Assembly: GCA_030524525.1 (NCBI GenBank)
Contig: JAUNGI010000010.1
Coordinates: 1 to 58,259 of the forward strand
Reading direction: 5' to 3'
Origin: Lachnospiraceae bacterium
GTDB lineage: Bacteria; Bacillota; Clostridia; Lachnospirales; Lachnospiraceae
DNA: 58,259 bases
The first letter of the stretch is position 1. Each line of letters opens with the position of its first letter. The translations under genes and the position numbers were made by a program. A model generated the notes under the pieces. It was not told the origin of the DNA and did not search any database. It saw only the letters and a list, made by a program, of their open reading frames with translations. Shown here piece by piece: positions 24,986 to 35,117 of the stretch.

Positions 24986-26440
24986 ATGCCATCGGTTATC
25001 CCGTTTGATTCCTCGATCGCTTTGGGGAACATCGTTGACCCTCGGAAGCTGGAGCGGCTGGAACAGATCAGCGAATTGCAGGCGCCGGCGGACAACGCCG
25101 AGGACGAGCTGAATTCACTGATCGCATTGAAGCGCAGCATCGATACGACGGTTCAGGAGCTGGCGAACCTGCGGATCGATACGACCGAGCTGGTGCAGGA
25201 AAGCAGGGCCGTCGGCGAGGAGATTCAGCAGGCAGCGGTCAATTATGCAAAGGTGAAGGTCAACGCCAAAAAAGAGATCCAGAAGCTGCGGGCGGAACCG
25301 CTTGTGAGCGCAAGCTGGGAAAGCCCGCTGGATTACAACCGCACCGAGATCAAGAAAATGCCGCTCTCATCGGATTCCATGAATATGAACGTGCAGTTTT
25401 TCTCGGTCGACCAGAACAGTCAGAGCTCCAGAACGCAGAGCGAGCATATTCAGGAATTTATCAGCAGCGAGTTCAAATTTCTGGGCGACGATTTTTCCGA
25501 TCAGGCGAGCAAGGCGGCCGCTTGTCAGGTGAACAGTCAGTATTCCCGGCACAACATTATGGGAACGCTTGTCATTGCCGTGAGCTGTACCCATAAGAAT
25601 GCGGCGCTGCTGGCTCCGTGCGTGATCGACGTTGACAAGGCGATCCGGGTATGGAACCACATGCATACCGACGATATGCTGAAAACGGACGATCCCTCCG
25701 GCATCATCGAAACGGCGCGGAACGCCCAGACGGAAAAGGAAGCGTCGCTGACGATCGTATCGGGCGCGACCTACGGCTCCTGCTTTGTCGGGATGGTACA
25801 TATTCTGAACAATACCAGTACGGTAAGCTCGGAGAGAATGAACTCGCTTGCGGAGAGCATTCAGTCCCAGTGCAGGATGAATTCGTGGTTTGGAACGGCG
25901 TCGGGCGGCTTTGGTCTGAGCAAGCAGGTTACCAACGACATCAAAAATCTTTTCAGTACGCAGAACATCACCTCGCACTGTACCATTACGACCCGGGGCG
26001 CCATTCCGTCGATCAAATCCAATCAGGTCAAGCTTGCCGTTCAGCAGTTCACCAACTTTGACGGCAAGGCGGCGATGGAAAATATTGCGGCGCTCCAGAA
26101 CGCGGTCGCGTCGGATAAGGATTCGATCGATGCTTCCGCAGAGGCGGCAAGACTTGGTCAGCAGATGATCTCCTTGAAAAACGCCCAGATCAGCGGTGTG
26201 CTGTCCGGCTTGAGCGAGATCGACGACGGCAGCAACAAGGTCTTGGACATCAATTCCATGATGACCGCGTTTGAGGATTATGTGGACAAAGCGCTCGGCG
26301 GCGAGCTGGGAATGCCGGTCAACTACTATCTGAAGCCCATTACCAAGTCCCAGCTTGCGCAGATGTGGGTCGATAAGTATTTCCCGAACAAATTCCTCAA
26401 GGTATCCACAAGCGAGGGAGAGGAGCAGACAACGGCATAA
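24986..26440 (+). CDS. Unrecognised 484-residue protein
   Basis: I do not recognise this protein. Residues 25-115 are helical and probably coiled coil (ERLEQISELQ onward). The remainder (about 150-440) is a single mixed domain with distinctive runs such as CTHKNAALLAPCVIDVDK, SGATYGSCFVGMVHILNN and GAIPSIKSNQVKLAV. There is no signal peptide or membrane segment. The cysteines and the Ser/Thr-rich beta character recall proteins of fungal type more than typical bacterial enzymes, but this is an impression only. The ATG at 24986 has AAGGAGG. It is a single-gene unit between a repeat copy and a terminator, and a TATAAT at 24931 lies in the right place for its promoter. Confidence 0.7.
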   Translation: MPSVIPFDSSIALGNIVDPRKLERLEQISELQAPADNAEDELNSLIALKRSIDTTVQELANLRIDTTELVQESRAVGEEIQQAAVNYAKVKVNAKKEIQKLRAEPLVSASWESPLDYNRTEIKKMPLSSDSMNMNVQFFSVDQNSQSSRTQSEHIQEFISSEFKFLGDDFSDQASKAAACQVNSQYSRHNIMGTLVIAVSCTHKNAALLAPCVIDVDKAIRVWNHMHTDDMLKTDDPSGIIETARNAQTEKEASLTIVSGATYGSCFVGMVHILNNTSTVSSERMNSLAESIQSQCRMNSWFGTASGGFGLSKQVTNDIKNLFSTQNITSHCTITTRGAIPSIKSNQVKLAVQQFTNFDGKAAMENIAALQNAVASDKDSIDASAEAARLGQQMISLKNAQISGVLSGLSEIDDGSNKVLDINSMMTAFEDYVDKALGGELGMPVNYYLKPITKSQLAQMWVDKYFPNKFLKVSTSEGEEQTTA

Positions 26441-26450
26441 AGCGTTTGGG

Positions 26451-26490
26451 AACCCGAATGGGGCGTATCCTGCCCCAATTCGGGTTTTTT
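26451..26490 (+). terminator. Rho-independent terminator
   Basis: Nested stems AACCCGAAT/ATTCGGGTT and GGGGC/GCCCC are followed by six T. Confidence 0.93.
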
Positions 26491-26501
26491 CTGCATAGCG
26501 C

Positions 26502-26530
26502 TTGAATCCGGACAGCAAAAATGTTATAAT
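26502..26530 (+). promoter_or_regulatory. Promoter of the EAL gene and possibly the matrix operon
   Basis: TTGAAT (26502-26507), a 17-bp spacer and a perfect TATAAT (26525-26530). It is the only clear promoter I see before the matrix gene cluster. Confidence 0.7.
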
Positions 26531-26597
26531 AATTGAATACTAAGAGAGTATTTTCGGTTTGGATGGAACAGTTTATGTTCCGAAATGAGGTGATTTT

Positions 26598-28271
26598 ATG
26601 AACGACGAGCTTGTGGGGATCACCGTTGAAGAATTCAAAAGAATCATCGATGTTTTGGATCCGTGCATGGACGATTATTTATATATTATGGACATACCGA
26701 GCGACGGCTACTGTATTTCGGAAGATGCGGTAAAGCGTTTCCGCCTGCCGGCCAGTCGGCTCGAACACGCGCAGGAGCATTTTGACCGGTTGGTATATCC
26801 GGAGGATCGCGAGCTTTTGAATGCGGATCTGGAGCGGATCGTTAAGCACGGGCAGAGCTTTCACAATTTGCAGTACCGTTGGCTGGGAAAGGACGGCAAG
26901 CCGATCTGGATCAACTGCCGGGGACGCGTCCTCTTTGACGCAGAAGGAAAAGCAAAATTTCTGGTGGGCTGCATCAACGAGATCGGCGTCAAGCAGAAGG
27001 CGGACAATCTGAGCGGGCTGTTGAATGCGGAAAGCCTGCAAAAGGAGCTGGCAGCCTCCGAGGCAGGAAGGCTCGGCGGTTTCCTGATCCGTTTCGGGAT
27101 TGATAATTTTAAGGATATAAATGAAAACAAAGGGCTGGACTACGGCGACATGATCATTGCCAAGACGGCGGAGTGCATACAGGAGGAGCTGCTTCCCGAA
27201 CAGAAGCTGTATCGGGTCGTGGCGGACGAGTACATCCTTCTGGATACCGGAAACCGGGGCGCGGAGGAGGCCGCCGCGCTGTACGACAGAGTGCAGCATA
27301 AGCTGGAGCGGTTTATCAAGGAACGGTATTACGAGGTCTTTTATACGATATCCGCCGGTATTCTGGAGCTGGAGCAGATCGAAAATCAGGAGTATCATAA
27401 TCTGATGAAGCTGTCGGAATTTGCGCTGAATGAGGCGAAGGGCCGCGGCAGGAACCAGTGCTATTTTTATAAACGTGAGGATTATCGGGCGTTTTTGTAT
27501 CGAAACGAGCTGACCAGCCAGCTTCTTCTGGCGGTCAACCACGGCTTTGAGGGCTTCGAGGCTTATTTTCAGCCCATCGTCGATCATAAGAAAAATCGGC
27601 TGTGCCGCGCCGAGACGCTGCTTCGTTTTCACAGTCGGGCGCTGGGGAGGATCTCTCCTGCGGAGTTCATTCCGGTTTTGGAGGAGAGCAGCCTCATTAT
27701 CCCGGTGGGGCGCTGGGTCTTGGAACAGGCAATGGCGGCGTGCGCGCGTTTTCAGCAGCGCGTCCCGGACTTTCGTGTTTCCGTGAATCTTTCCTATGTT
27801 CAGGTGCTGAAAAGCAACGTGCTGGAGGACATTCTGAACGGGCTGAAAAAATACGGGCTTCGCTCGGACAGCATTGCCATCGAGCTGACCGAGAGCGGCT
27901 TTCTGGAGACGAACGCCTTTCTTGTGAGCTTCTGCAAGGGCTTGAAGGAGCATGGCATTCCGCTTGTGCTGGACGATTTTGGAACCGGCTACTCCAATTT
28001 TCATTACTTATATCACCTCAATGTTCATACGGTCAAGATTGACCGGAGCTTTACGGCGAGCGCGCTCCGCAATTCCTACGAGCGCAGCCTGCTGCGGCAT
28101 ATGTCCGCCATGGTTCATGACATCGACCTGAAGCTGTGCGTTGAGGGGATCGAAACGGAAGAAGAGCTGGAACGCATCTGCAGGATCGAGCCGGATTACA
28201 TACAGGGCTATTATTACGGACGTCCGTGTCCGTTTGACGAATTTTGGGAGCGTTACGTTGCGGAAAAATAG
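26598..28271 (+). CDS. PAS-GGDEF-EAL protein, probable c-di-GMP phosphodiesterase
   Basis: The 557-residue protein has a PAS-like sensor (about 20-135), a GGDEF-like domain (about 140-295) and an EAL domain (about 305-550). In the GGDEF domain the signature is replaced by VADEYILL, so cyclase activity is unlikely. The EAL domain is intact: AETLLRF supplies the catalytic Glu, followed by NLSYVQV, ELTESGFLE, LDDFGTGYSNFHYL, KIDRSF, VEGIETEEE and QGYYYGRP. It should hydrolyse c-di-GMP or sense it. No signal or membrane segment is seen, so it acts in the cytoplasm. The giant secreted protein begins 37 bp downstream, without an intervening terminator. Confidence 0.9.
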   Translation: MNDELVGITVEEFKRIIDVLDPCMDDYLYIMDIPSDGYCISEDAVKRFRLPASRLEHAQEHFDRLVYPEDRELLNADLERIVKHGQSFHNLQYRWLGKDGKPIWINCRGRVLFDAEGKAKFLVGCINEIGVKQKADNLSGLLNAESLQKELAASEAGRLGGFLIRFGIDNFKDINENKGLDYGDMIIAKTAECIQEELLPEQKLYRVVADEYILLDTGNRGAEEAAALYDRVQHKLERFIKERYYEVFYTISAGILELEQIENQEYHNLMKLSEFALNEAKGRGRNQCYFYKREDYRAFLYRNELTSQLLLAVNHGFEGFEAYFQPIVDHKKNRLCRAETLLRFHSRALGRISPAEFIPVLEESSLIIPVGRWVLEQAMAACARFQQRVPDFRVSVNLSYVQVLKSNVLEDILNGLKKYGLRSDSIAIELTESGFLETNAFLVSFCKGLKEHGIPLVLDDFGTGYSNFHYLYHLNVHTVKIDRSFTASALRNSYERSLLRHMSAMVHDIDLKLCVEGIETEEELERICRIEPDYIQGYYYGRPCPFDEFWERYVAEK

Positions 28272-28308
28272 AACATGCGCGAAAAATATTTTGGAGGGAG
28301 ACGAAGCG

Positions 28309-31300
28309 ATGAAGCACAGAAGAAAAAACAGAAAAATACGATCCGTGCTTTCGCTGCTGTTGGCAGGGATCATGGCGGTCAACACCATCGTCCTCTCCGA
28401 TTTTTTTACGGAGCCGGAGACGGCGGAGGCGGCGGGCGAAGCGCTGGATGCGGCGGAGATCACAAGACTCTGGGAAGCCAAGCGGGACAGCCTCGGATGG
28501 TGCGACGAAAACAACGAACCGCTTGCCGCCATGTGGAAGGATACTTCGGAGCTGTCCACGGCGTGGATCGCGACCACGGAGGACGCGGGAAAGCCGGGCG
28601 TCAATAAAACGGCGGAGCCCAAGGAGGCGATCGCCGGTTCGCTTGGGCAGCGCATCGAATTGGAGGACGGCGCTTCGCTTTCCGATTATGTTTATGAGGA
28701 TGCGGACCGCAGGGTATCGGACTATTCGTTCGGCGGCGTGAGCGTCGCGTTTTCCGACGAGGCGTACGCAAATGTTCCGACCACCCCGGACGAGCTGCAG
28801 ACATGGGAGGGCTGGAACGACGAAAACGCCTATGACGCCGAAACCAATCCGTCGCCGACGGCGTGGAAAATCAGAAAAGGAAATGACGACGTTGTAAAAT
28901 ACATAGACATGTCTGATGCTTATGTCTTTACGCAGAACGAAACCGACGTGCCGGCGCTGTATTACACGATCGAATACGACGCGGGGCTGGAGGGCTGCTA
29001 TCGGAATTATTATGTCAGCACGGCGGATCAGCTTGCGTTCCTTTTGAACGCCTATCAGAGCAATTCCGGTTCGCTGACGGTAAGTTCCGGGGAGCTGCCC
29101 GCAGGCAAAGCGGCGGCAAAGAAGGTCGGCGTTTTGCTTTTGTGCGATCTCGATCTGGGCGGAGTGGACAGAAGCCGTTGGTACGGCTACAAAAATCCCT
29201 CGTTTGCGCTGGAGCTGAACGGCAACGGGCACTCCATATGTAATGCTTATTTTGCTGACCTTTCCTTGCTGAAAGAAGTAAAGTACTATGTGGAAAGCAC
29301 GACGGCGAGTCGGGTCGGTACGGCGGTGGTTACGAAGACGGCTTACGGCGCTTTTTTGAATGAGGATGCCTGTTTTGTGATCGAAGACGTCACCTTCTCG
29401 CATCTGTTTCTCGCGCATGCGGGCGGGGCGTTTGGAAGCGGCGTTTCGAAGGCGTATTTTTCCAATGTGGATTTTACGCGCTGTATGGCAAACGGGACGG
29501 GCGGCGGCACGGCGGTCGTCTTGGGTTTCAATTACCGCCTTGTATATTTTCAGAATTGTACGGTGAGTGACAGCTATGTTAAGGGGCAGGGCCATACGGG
29601 GCTGTTTGCCTCCTACAACGGTCCGCAGACGCCTCTGACCGTTGCAAACGGAGAACTGAGCTCTTATGCGACCTATCTGGGAGATCCGACCGAGGACAGT
29701 CGCATTACGGGATATTATTTTACGGAGGTCCCTTCAATCGAAAATGCGGAAAGGGCGTGGTATGGGAAAACCGTGGAGATCGAGGGCGAGACGGTCAAGC
29801 TTCACGACATCTATCCGTCGATCTATGAAAACTGCGCCGTGCTGGATTCCGAGGTCTACGACACGTCCGAGCATTCGGGTACCTTTGTTTCCTGCTATCA
29901 GGGTTCGATCCTGTTCCGGGAGTGCTTTACAAACTGCAATATATATGCAAATTCTAAGATCGGCAGCTTTGTGGGCTGCGCGATCGGAAGCGGCGACGGC
30001 TTTTATTATCCGGTGGAGGGAAAGCGGACCCTCGTCAATTCCGTCTTTGAAAGCTGCTATGCCTCCGGAGCCGCGGAAGGGAAGAACTACATCGGCGGCT
30101 TTATCGGCTCGATCTACAACGACACGCGTTCTTCGCAATCCGATTACCGGGGACAGGTGGTGTTTGAAAACTGCTATTCGACGGCGTCCGCCGGCATGCA
30201 GTATTCGGGCAATTACGTGGGCGGCTTTGTCGGACTGGTGCACGCCAATCAGGGAACGGCGCTCGACGCGCTGGAGGAGGAAGAACAGCAGCATCTGTTT
30301 GTCAACTGCTACGCGGCGGGAGAGGTCGGCGGCATTACGACCGACACGGCGGCGGAAGGGAACCAGAATACGATCGGCGGCTTTTTGGGCGCTTATGAGT
30401 GGTCCTTTTCCGACAGCCAGATTTTGCCGCTTCGCCTGAAAAATTGCTATTACGACCGGCAGACGACCGCCATGCGCGAGCGGGAGATCGGCGGCGGTCT
30501 GCACGGCATGCTTTCGGGGCTGACCGGCGTATACACGCAGAGCTCGGAGCAGAAGGGGATCGCGGGACTGACCGACACGGTCGAGATGAACGCCGGATTC
30601 GCCGCGGGGGAGAAGTGGAGCTGCTTTTCCGGGCAGTTCTATCCGCAGCTCCTTGCGTGGACAACCGAGCCGGAGCGAAGCGCCTACCCGGAGGGGCTGG
30701 CGGGAGACATGCTCTATGAGCGTCAGCTAAAATATTATTACTATTCGCTCGCCTCCACGGCGGCGGTATTTCTTGACCATTACGACAATATGCTGGACGA
30801 GACGGGCGCGGAGGTTCCTGCCGGGACCGAGGTCTACGATACGGTGCGCGACATTACGAGAAAATTCACCTTTACGACCGACGACGGCAACGGGATCGCA
30901 TGGAAAAACGACAATACGGACGGAAGCAGGAACGACCTGAACGGTTTTGTGGAAAAAATGGGGCAGCAGGGCGCGGGCAGCGAAGAAAAGACGGGCTTTG
31001 CTCTTTCCTACGACAGCGATCTTGACGGAGCCGAGGACGTGAGCCAGAGCTTTGATCCGAACGTCCTTGTGATCGGCGAATACGACGGCGTTTATAAATG
31101 TCTGGACTTTGCGCCCGGAAAGCAGTGGGTGACCGTCACCGCTTCAAAGACGACGGCGGACGGGGACGGACAGAACGCCGGTGTTACGGGCAAACGGGAG
31201 CTTCGTCTGCTTCCTACGGCGTATCTGAACGCGGGCAACATCATCCATATCAACGTCGCCAAGGACGAAAGCGACGGGGAAACGGACAATGCGGTGACCT

Positions 31301-34230
31301 TTACCGACGACAACAACAACGAGATTTTGCTGAACGGGCTGTTCAATCATTCGGTGGGCGTGGCATATGCCATCAGCGACCGCTACCGCATGGGAACGAC
31401 GAGCGTGTACGGGGCGCAGCAGCTTTCGCTTTACGAGGCGGGCGGCTCCAAAACGGAAACGAGCAGCTTTGCGTTTTACGCGCCCTATTCGGTCACCGAC
31501 CCCGCAAGCCGGAATCTGCTGGGGACCAATACGGTCGGCGAAAACGGCGCGGTCATATCGGGAATGCTGGAGCAGAATATCGCCGTAAAAGCCACGGACA
31601 GCATTTACAACCTTTCCTATTCGGGCAAGACGATGGTCAAGGTGTACAAGGCGGTTCCGAAAAAATCCGGCGATTCCACCGAGCTTGTCAAGACCGACGA
31701 GGTGGATTACACGGCGAACAACAACCTTGCCAAATGGCAGGGGGAGACGCCGTTTACGTTGGACGACGTGGGGTATTATTACCTTGACTATTACTGGCGG
31801 CTGGACGACGGCAGATATCTGACCGATTCCCGCCTTGTCCGCATTACGGCGAATTCTTACAGCGTCGAGGTGATCACGGGCATTTTGGATAACGAGCATA
31901 CGGTGGACGAAAACGGCGCGCCGAGAACGCCGATCGACCAGTACGTTACGGACGAGGTGACGCGGCTCAGCGGCGAAGGAGAGGCTGCGGGCAATTACCG
32001 CTGGACGCCGAATTTTCCCTCCATTCGTTTGCAGGGCGCGGACTATGTGGATAACGACGACTTTTCTTCGGAAACCGCGGCGTCGTATTATAATACCTAC
32101 AACGAGCCGATGGAATATAACGGCGATATCTATTACACGAAAAGCCTCAAGCAGACCACCGTCTCCCCGGTGACCGCCGTTGGCTGGTACCGGAACAACG
32201 ATTATAAGCTGACGACGCTGATCATCGAGGCGATCGACCAATACGGCGTGGCGCATGAAATGGCGCGTGTGGACAGCAGCGCGGACGAGCAGTTCAATTT
32301 CAGCAACGCCGAGTACAGCTATGACTTTACGACCTATACGGTAACGCAGGACAAGGAAACGAAGCTGTATACGATCACGGAAAATTCCTCCGTGCCGATC
32401 AACTTTAAGATCGAGGCGGCTTCCCGCAATGCCACGAACAGCGTTACCAAGTATGTGATATTCGACTTCTCGACGACCGGGGACAATCAGGAGGGCTATA
32501 CGCAGATCAACGACAGTCTGCGGGTGACCGCGCTGTTCCGGGAAAATACCGCGAACATCAAAGCGGAAAAGACGGTGCTTCTGGAGCCCGACGAGGAGCT
32601 TTTGCCGGACGCCTCGGAACCGGCCTATTACGAGTCGCTTTCGGAGCACAACCGGGAGTCGGAGGTGGACAATTCCGCGCTTTCGGAGGAAGAAGCCGCA
32701 GACGACCGGAACCGGAAAGCCGTGCTTGCCGGGGATGTCCTGACCTATCGCGTTAAGCTGCACAATGCCGGTTACTTCGATTCGGACAGGGTGCAGGTGC
32801 AGGATACGGTTCCGGAGGGCTGCGCCTATGTGCCGGGTTCCATGAAGCTGTACCGCCAAAGCGTCCACCTTTCGGACGGCGTGTCGAAATACGGCAGGCT
32901 GGAGGAGCTGGGGAGCGAGAACGGCTGTGAGTTAAAAGAGCCGACCGAGGAAGACCCGGCTTTGGAGTGGACGATCCCGAGCGTCTCCCTTGAGTATGAA
33001 TATTATGCGGAATTTCAGGTGACGGTCGGCGAGCTTCGCGCCTGCGACCTCAAACAGGTGCTGACGAACACCGCCACATGGGATTTTATCTGCCGGAACG
33101 GCGACGTTACGGGCGATTACAACGCTCCCGATCTGGAAACGCTGAAGCGGGACTCGATCTTCAGCATGGATATGGACGTGGAGGAGGACGACGAGGAAAC
33201 GCAGAAGCGGACCTATACGATCGAATTCTCACAAAAAGATACCGAAAACCTTTATACGAATATCGTGTTTCTGAACAACTTCCCGGACAAGGGTTTCCGC
33301 CTGCTGGAGGACGGGGACGGGGAGCCGATCAAGCTTTACAAGGCGGAGCTGCAGCCGGACGGAAGCACGGCGTGGGTTCTGCAGGAAACAAACGCCGACG
33401 GACAGCCGGAGCTGACGGTCGTTTACGACGAGGGAGAAGCCAGTTATTTTTCGTTGAAGAATCTGGATTTTGCGAATAAGGACGAGCGGTACCGGATCGT
33501 GTTCAGCGGAACGCAGGTACTGCTTGGCAACGAGGGCATTACCGAGATCTCCAATAAGGCTTCGATCACCTTTACGAAATTTCTTGCGGAGGGCGGCAAT
33601 ATCCAATCCGACCGGCAGGGGAATTCGATCTCCAAGGTGGAGCGCATTTCCAATGAAGTCTCGACCGACGTGACGCATCTGTATCTGCAGGTGCGGAAGG
33701 AGATCGCGGCGGAGGACCTCGGACAGTCGTTCCTGTTCCGGGTAACGTATTTTGCGGACGAGGAAGCGGCGGAGAGCGGCGCGGAGGGAGAAGTCTCCTA
33801 TGTGCGGGTCAACTGCACCGAGAGCGCCGCGGAGAAAAACGGAGAGCCTGTCTTTGTGGGAAGCCGTCTGTTCCAGTGCGGAAAACGCGGCGTTTACCGC
33901 GTGGAGGAGCTTGCCGAGTGGTCGGCTTCGGATTATGATTTCGGCGGGGCTGCGGCATATGCGCTGCCCACGCGGGAAAACGGTCTGCGGCTTTATCCGA
34001 CGGGCGCGGTCGGAAACGGCGGGGCTGTGGTAAACGGCAGAACGGTCACGCTGACGCTGCCGGGCGTCGCCTATTCGTCGGGCGCCTTTCCGACCTCTCT
34101 CGGTACCGTTCTTACGGAGGTTCCGACTGCGGAATTTGTAAATACGGAAAGCGAATACGCATATCTTTCCGGACAGTCCTATGCGGAAAACAACTTTTCC
34201 CGCGCTGAAAATGGGGGTGCGGGAAATTGA
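28309..34230 (+). CDS. Giant secreted surface protein with GLUG-like and DUF11-like regions
   Basis: The 1973-residue protein starts with a long signal peptide (VLSLLLAGIMAVNTIVLS, cleavage after AEAA). Residues about 200-750 hold parallel beta-helix features with GLUG-like motifs (GGFIGSIYN, GGFVGLVHAN, GGFLGAYEW). Residues about 1490-1640 resemble a DUF11 domain (VLAGDVLTYRVKLHNAGYF, DTVPEGCAYVPGS), and 1640-1930 look like further Cna-B-type beta domains. No LPXTG or membrane tail is visible, so attachment must be by other means. I chose ATG 28309 with GGAGGGAG. The stop overlaps the TTG start of the next gene. It is probably the main structural or adhesive component of the matrix operon. 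Confidence 0.8.
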   Translation: MKHRRKNRKIRSVLSLLLAGIMAVNTIVLSDFFTEPETAEAAGEALDAAEITRLWEAKRDSLGWCDENNEPLAAMWKDTSELSTAWIATTEDAGKPGVNKTAEPKEAIAGSLGQRIELEDGASLSDYVYEDADRRVSDYSFGGVSVAFSDEAYANVPTTPDELQTWEGWNDENAYDAETNPSPTAWKIRKGNDDVVKYIDMSDAYVFTQNETDVPALYYTIEYDAGLEGCYRNYYVSTADQLAFLLNAYQSNSGSLTVSSGELPAGKAAAKKVGVLLLCDLDLGGVDRSRWYGYKNPSFALELNGNGHSICNAYFADLSLLKEVKYYVESTTASRVGTAVVTKTAYGAFLNEDACFVIEDVTFSHLFLAHAGGAFGSGVSKAYFSNVDFTRCMANGTGGGTAVVLGFNYRLVYFQNCTVSDSYVKGQGHTGLFASYNGPQTPLTVANGELSSYATYLGDPTEDSRITGYYFTEVPSIENAERAWYGKTVEIEGETVKLHDIYPSIYENCAVLDSEVYDTSEHSGTFVSCYQGSILFRECFTNCNIYANSKIGSFVGCAIGSGDGFYYPVEGKRTLVNSVFESCYASGAAEGKNYIGGFIGSIYNDTRSSQSDYRGQVVFENCYSTASAGMQYSGNYVGGFVGLVHANQGTALDALEEEEQQHLFVNCYAAGEVGGITTDTAAEGNQNTIGGFLGAYEWSFSDSQILPLRLKNCYYDRQTTAMREREIGGGLHGMLSGLTGVYTQSSEQKGIAGLTDTVEMNAGFAAGEKWSCFSGQFYPQLLAWTTEPERSAYPEGLAGDMLYERQLKYYYYSLASTAAVFLDHYDNMLDETGAEVPAGTEVYDTVRDITRKFTFTTDDGNGIAWKNDNTDGSRNDLNGFVEKMGQQGAGSEEKTGFALSYDSDLDGAEDVSQSFDPNVLVIGEYDGVYKCLDFAPGKQWVTVTASKTTADGDGQNAGVTGKRELRLLPTAYLNAGNIIHINVAKDESDGETDNAVTFTDDNNNEILLNGLFNHSVGVAYAISDRYRMGTTSVYGAQQLSLYEAGGSKTETSSFAFYAPYSVTDPASRNLLGTNTVGENGAVISGMLEQNIAVKATDSIYNLSYSGKTMVKVYKAVPKKSGDSTELVKTDEVDYTANNNLAKWQGETPFTLDDVGYYYLDYYWRLDDGRYLTDSRLVRITANSYSVEVITGILDNEHTVDENGAPRTPIDQYVTDEVTRLSGEGEAAGNYRWTPNFPSIRLQGADYVDNDDFSSETAASYYNTYNEPMEYNGDIYYTKSLKQTTVSPVTAVGWYRNNDYKLTTLIIEAIDQYGVAHEMARVDSSADEQFNFSNAEYSYDFTTYTVTQDKETKLYTITENSSVPINFKIEAASRNATNSVTKYVIFDFSTTGDNQEGYTQINDSLRVTALFRENTANIKAEKTVLLEPDEELLPDASEPAYYESLSEHNRESEVDNSALSEEEAADDRNRKAVLAGDVLTYRVKLHNAGYFDSDRVQVQDTVPEGCAYVPGSMKLYRQSVHLSDGVSKYGRLEELGSENGCELKEPTEEDPALEWTIPSVSLEYEYYAEFQVTVGELRACDLKQVLTNTATWDFICRNGDVTGDYNAPDLETLKRDSIFSMDMDVEEDDEETQKRTYTIEFSQKDTENLYTNIVFLNNFPDKGFRLLEDGDGEPIKLYKAELQPDGSTAWVLQETNADGQPELTVVYDEGEASYFSLKNLDFANKDERYRIVFSGTQVLLGNEGITEISNKASITFTKFLAEGGNIQSDRQGNSISKVERISNEVSTDVTHLYLQVRKEIAAEDLGQSFLFRVTYFADEEAAESGAEGEVSYVRVNCTESAAEKNGEPVFVGSRLFQCGKRGVYRVEELAEWSASDYDFGGAAAYALPTRENGLRLYPTGAVGNGGAVVNGRTVTLTLPGVAYSSGAFPTSLGTVLTEVPTAEFVNTESEYAYLSGQSYAENNFSRAENGGAGN

Positions 34231-35117
34231 AAAAAACGATGACAAGGAACAGAAAAAAGAAGATCGGCGCTGCTTCGGCGCTCTGTGTGTGCGTTCTGTG
34301 CGCGCTCGGCGCGGCGATCGCCGCACACTATCGGAATACGCGCCAGCAAAAGGCTGCCGAGAATCCGTTCGTTCCCGCCAAGATCCGCCTTGCGGTACAG
34401 GAGGACGCAGGTACGCCGGGCGCCGGCGCGCCGGAGGACGCCGATTCGGAAAATACGGCTGAGCGGCTGATAAAGGAATTCTCATGGACGAGTTCCGCCG
34501 GGGAAGCGAATGCTTCCGCCGTTAAGCGGGTGCGAATTCTGAATGTAAACGGCGAAGACGAGAACAATGCGGCGGCATATATCCGTCTCTGTATCGTTCC
34601 GCGCTGGGTAACGGAGGTCGCGGTTCCGGCTGCGGACGATGGGGAAGCGACGGTGACGCAGGACGTGGATGTGACGACGTATTATCTGGGAGAGGCCGAG
34701 GACGGCAGTCCGCTTTTCCTCTCCGATTTCGGCAGGCTGACCGACGTGGGGCAGATCCCCGGAACGGTTTATTCGCTTGGCGATCTGACCCTTACGCTTG
34801 ACGGCGCGTGGGCGGATTCGTGGATCTTTAATCCGACGGACGGCTGGTTCTATTATCGGCGGCCGGTGCAGCCCGGAACGGCGACGGAATGGCTTCTGGA
34901 AAGCGTTTCACTGCCGCAGGAGCTGCTTGACGCCGCGGAAGCCGCAGGAATTTCGCTTCGGCTCGATATTCTTGCCGATTCGATCCAGACCGAGGCGGAC
35001 GCCCTCGGCGAACGCTGGGGCGCGCCGGAAACGCTTGGCATTGCGATCGGAGCGGACGGAAGCCTACGGCTGACCTCGGCTCCGGAGGGAAACGAAGGAG
35101 GTGCTGCCGGTGGATGA
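34227..35117 (+). CDS. SipW-operon secreted protein, TasA/CalY-like
   Basis: This 296-residue exported protein has a signal or anchor segment (about 14-34). Its C-terminal half carries features common to TasA/camelysin-like proteins of SipW operons: DGWFYYRRPVQPGTATEWLL followed by LRLDILADSIQ. The start is TTG at 34227, overlapping the stop of the giant protein, with GGGGGTG 7 bp upstream. The next ATG, at 34239, lacks its own site. The stop overlaps the signal peptidase start by 8 bp. A fibre or matrix subunit or adaptor is the likely role, inferred from neighbours and weak motifs. Confidence 0.7.
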   Translation: MKKTMTRNRKKKIGAASALCVCVLCALGAAIAAHYRNTRQQKAAENPFVPAKIRLAVQEDAGTPGAGAPEDADSENTAERLIKEFSWTSSAGEANASAVKRVRILNVNGEDENNAAAYIRLCIVPRWVTEVAVPAADDGEATVTQDVDVTTYYLGEAEDGSPLFLSDFGRLTDVGQIPGTVYSLGDLTLTLDGAWADSWIFNPTDGWFYYRRPVQPGTATEWLLESVSLPQELLDAAEAAGISLRLDILADSIQTEADALGERWGAPETLGIAIGADGSLRLTSAPEGNEGGAAGG

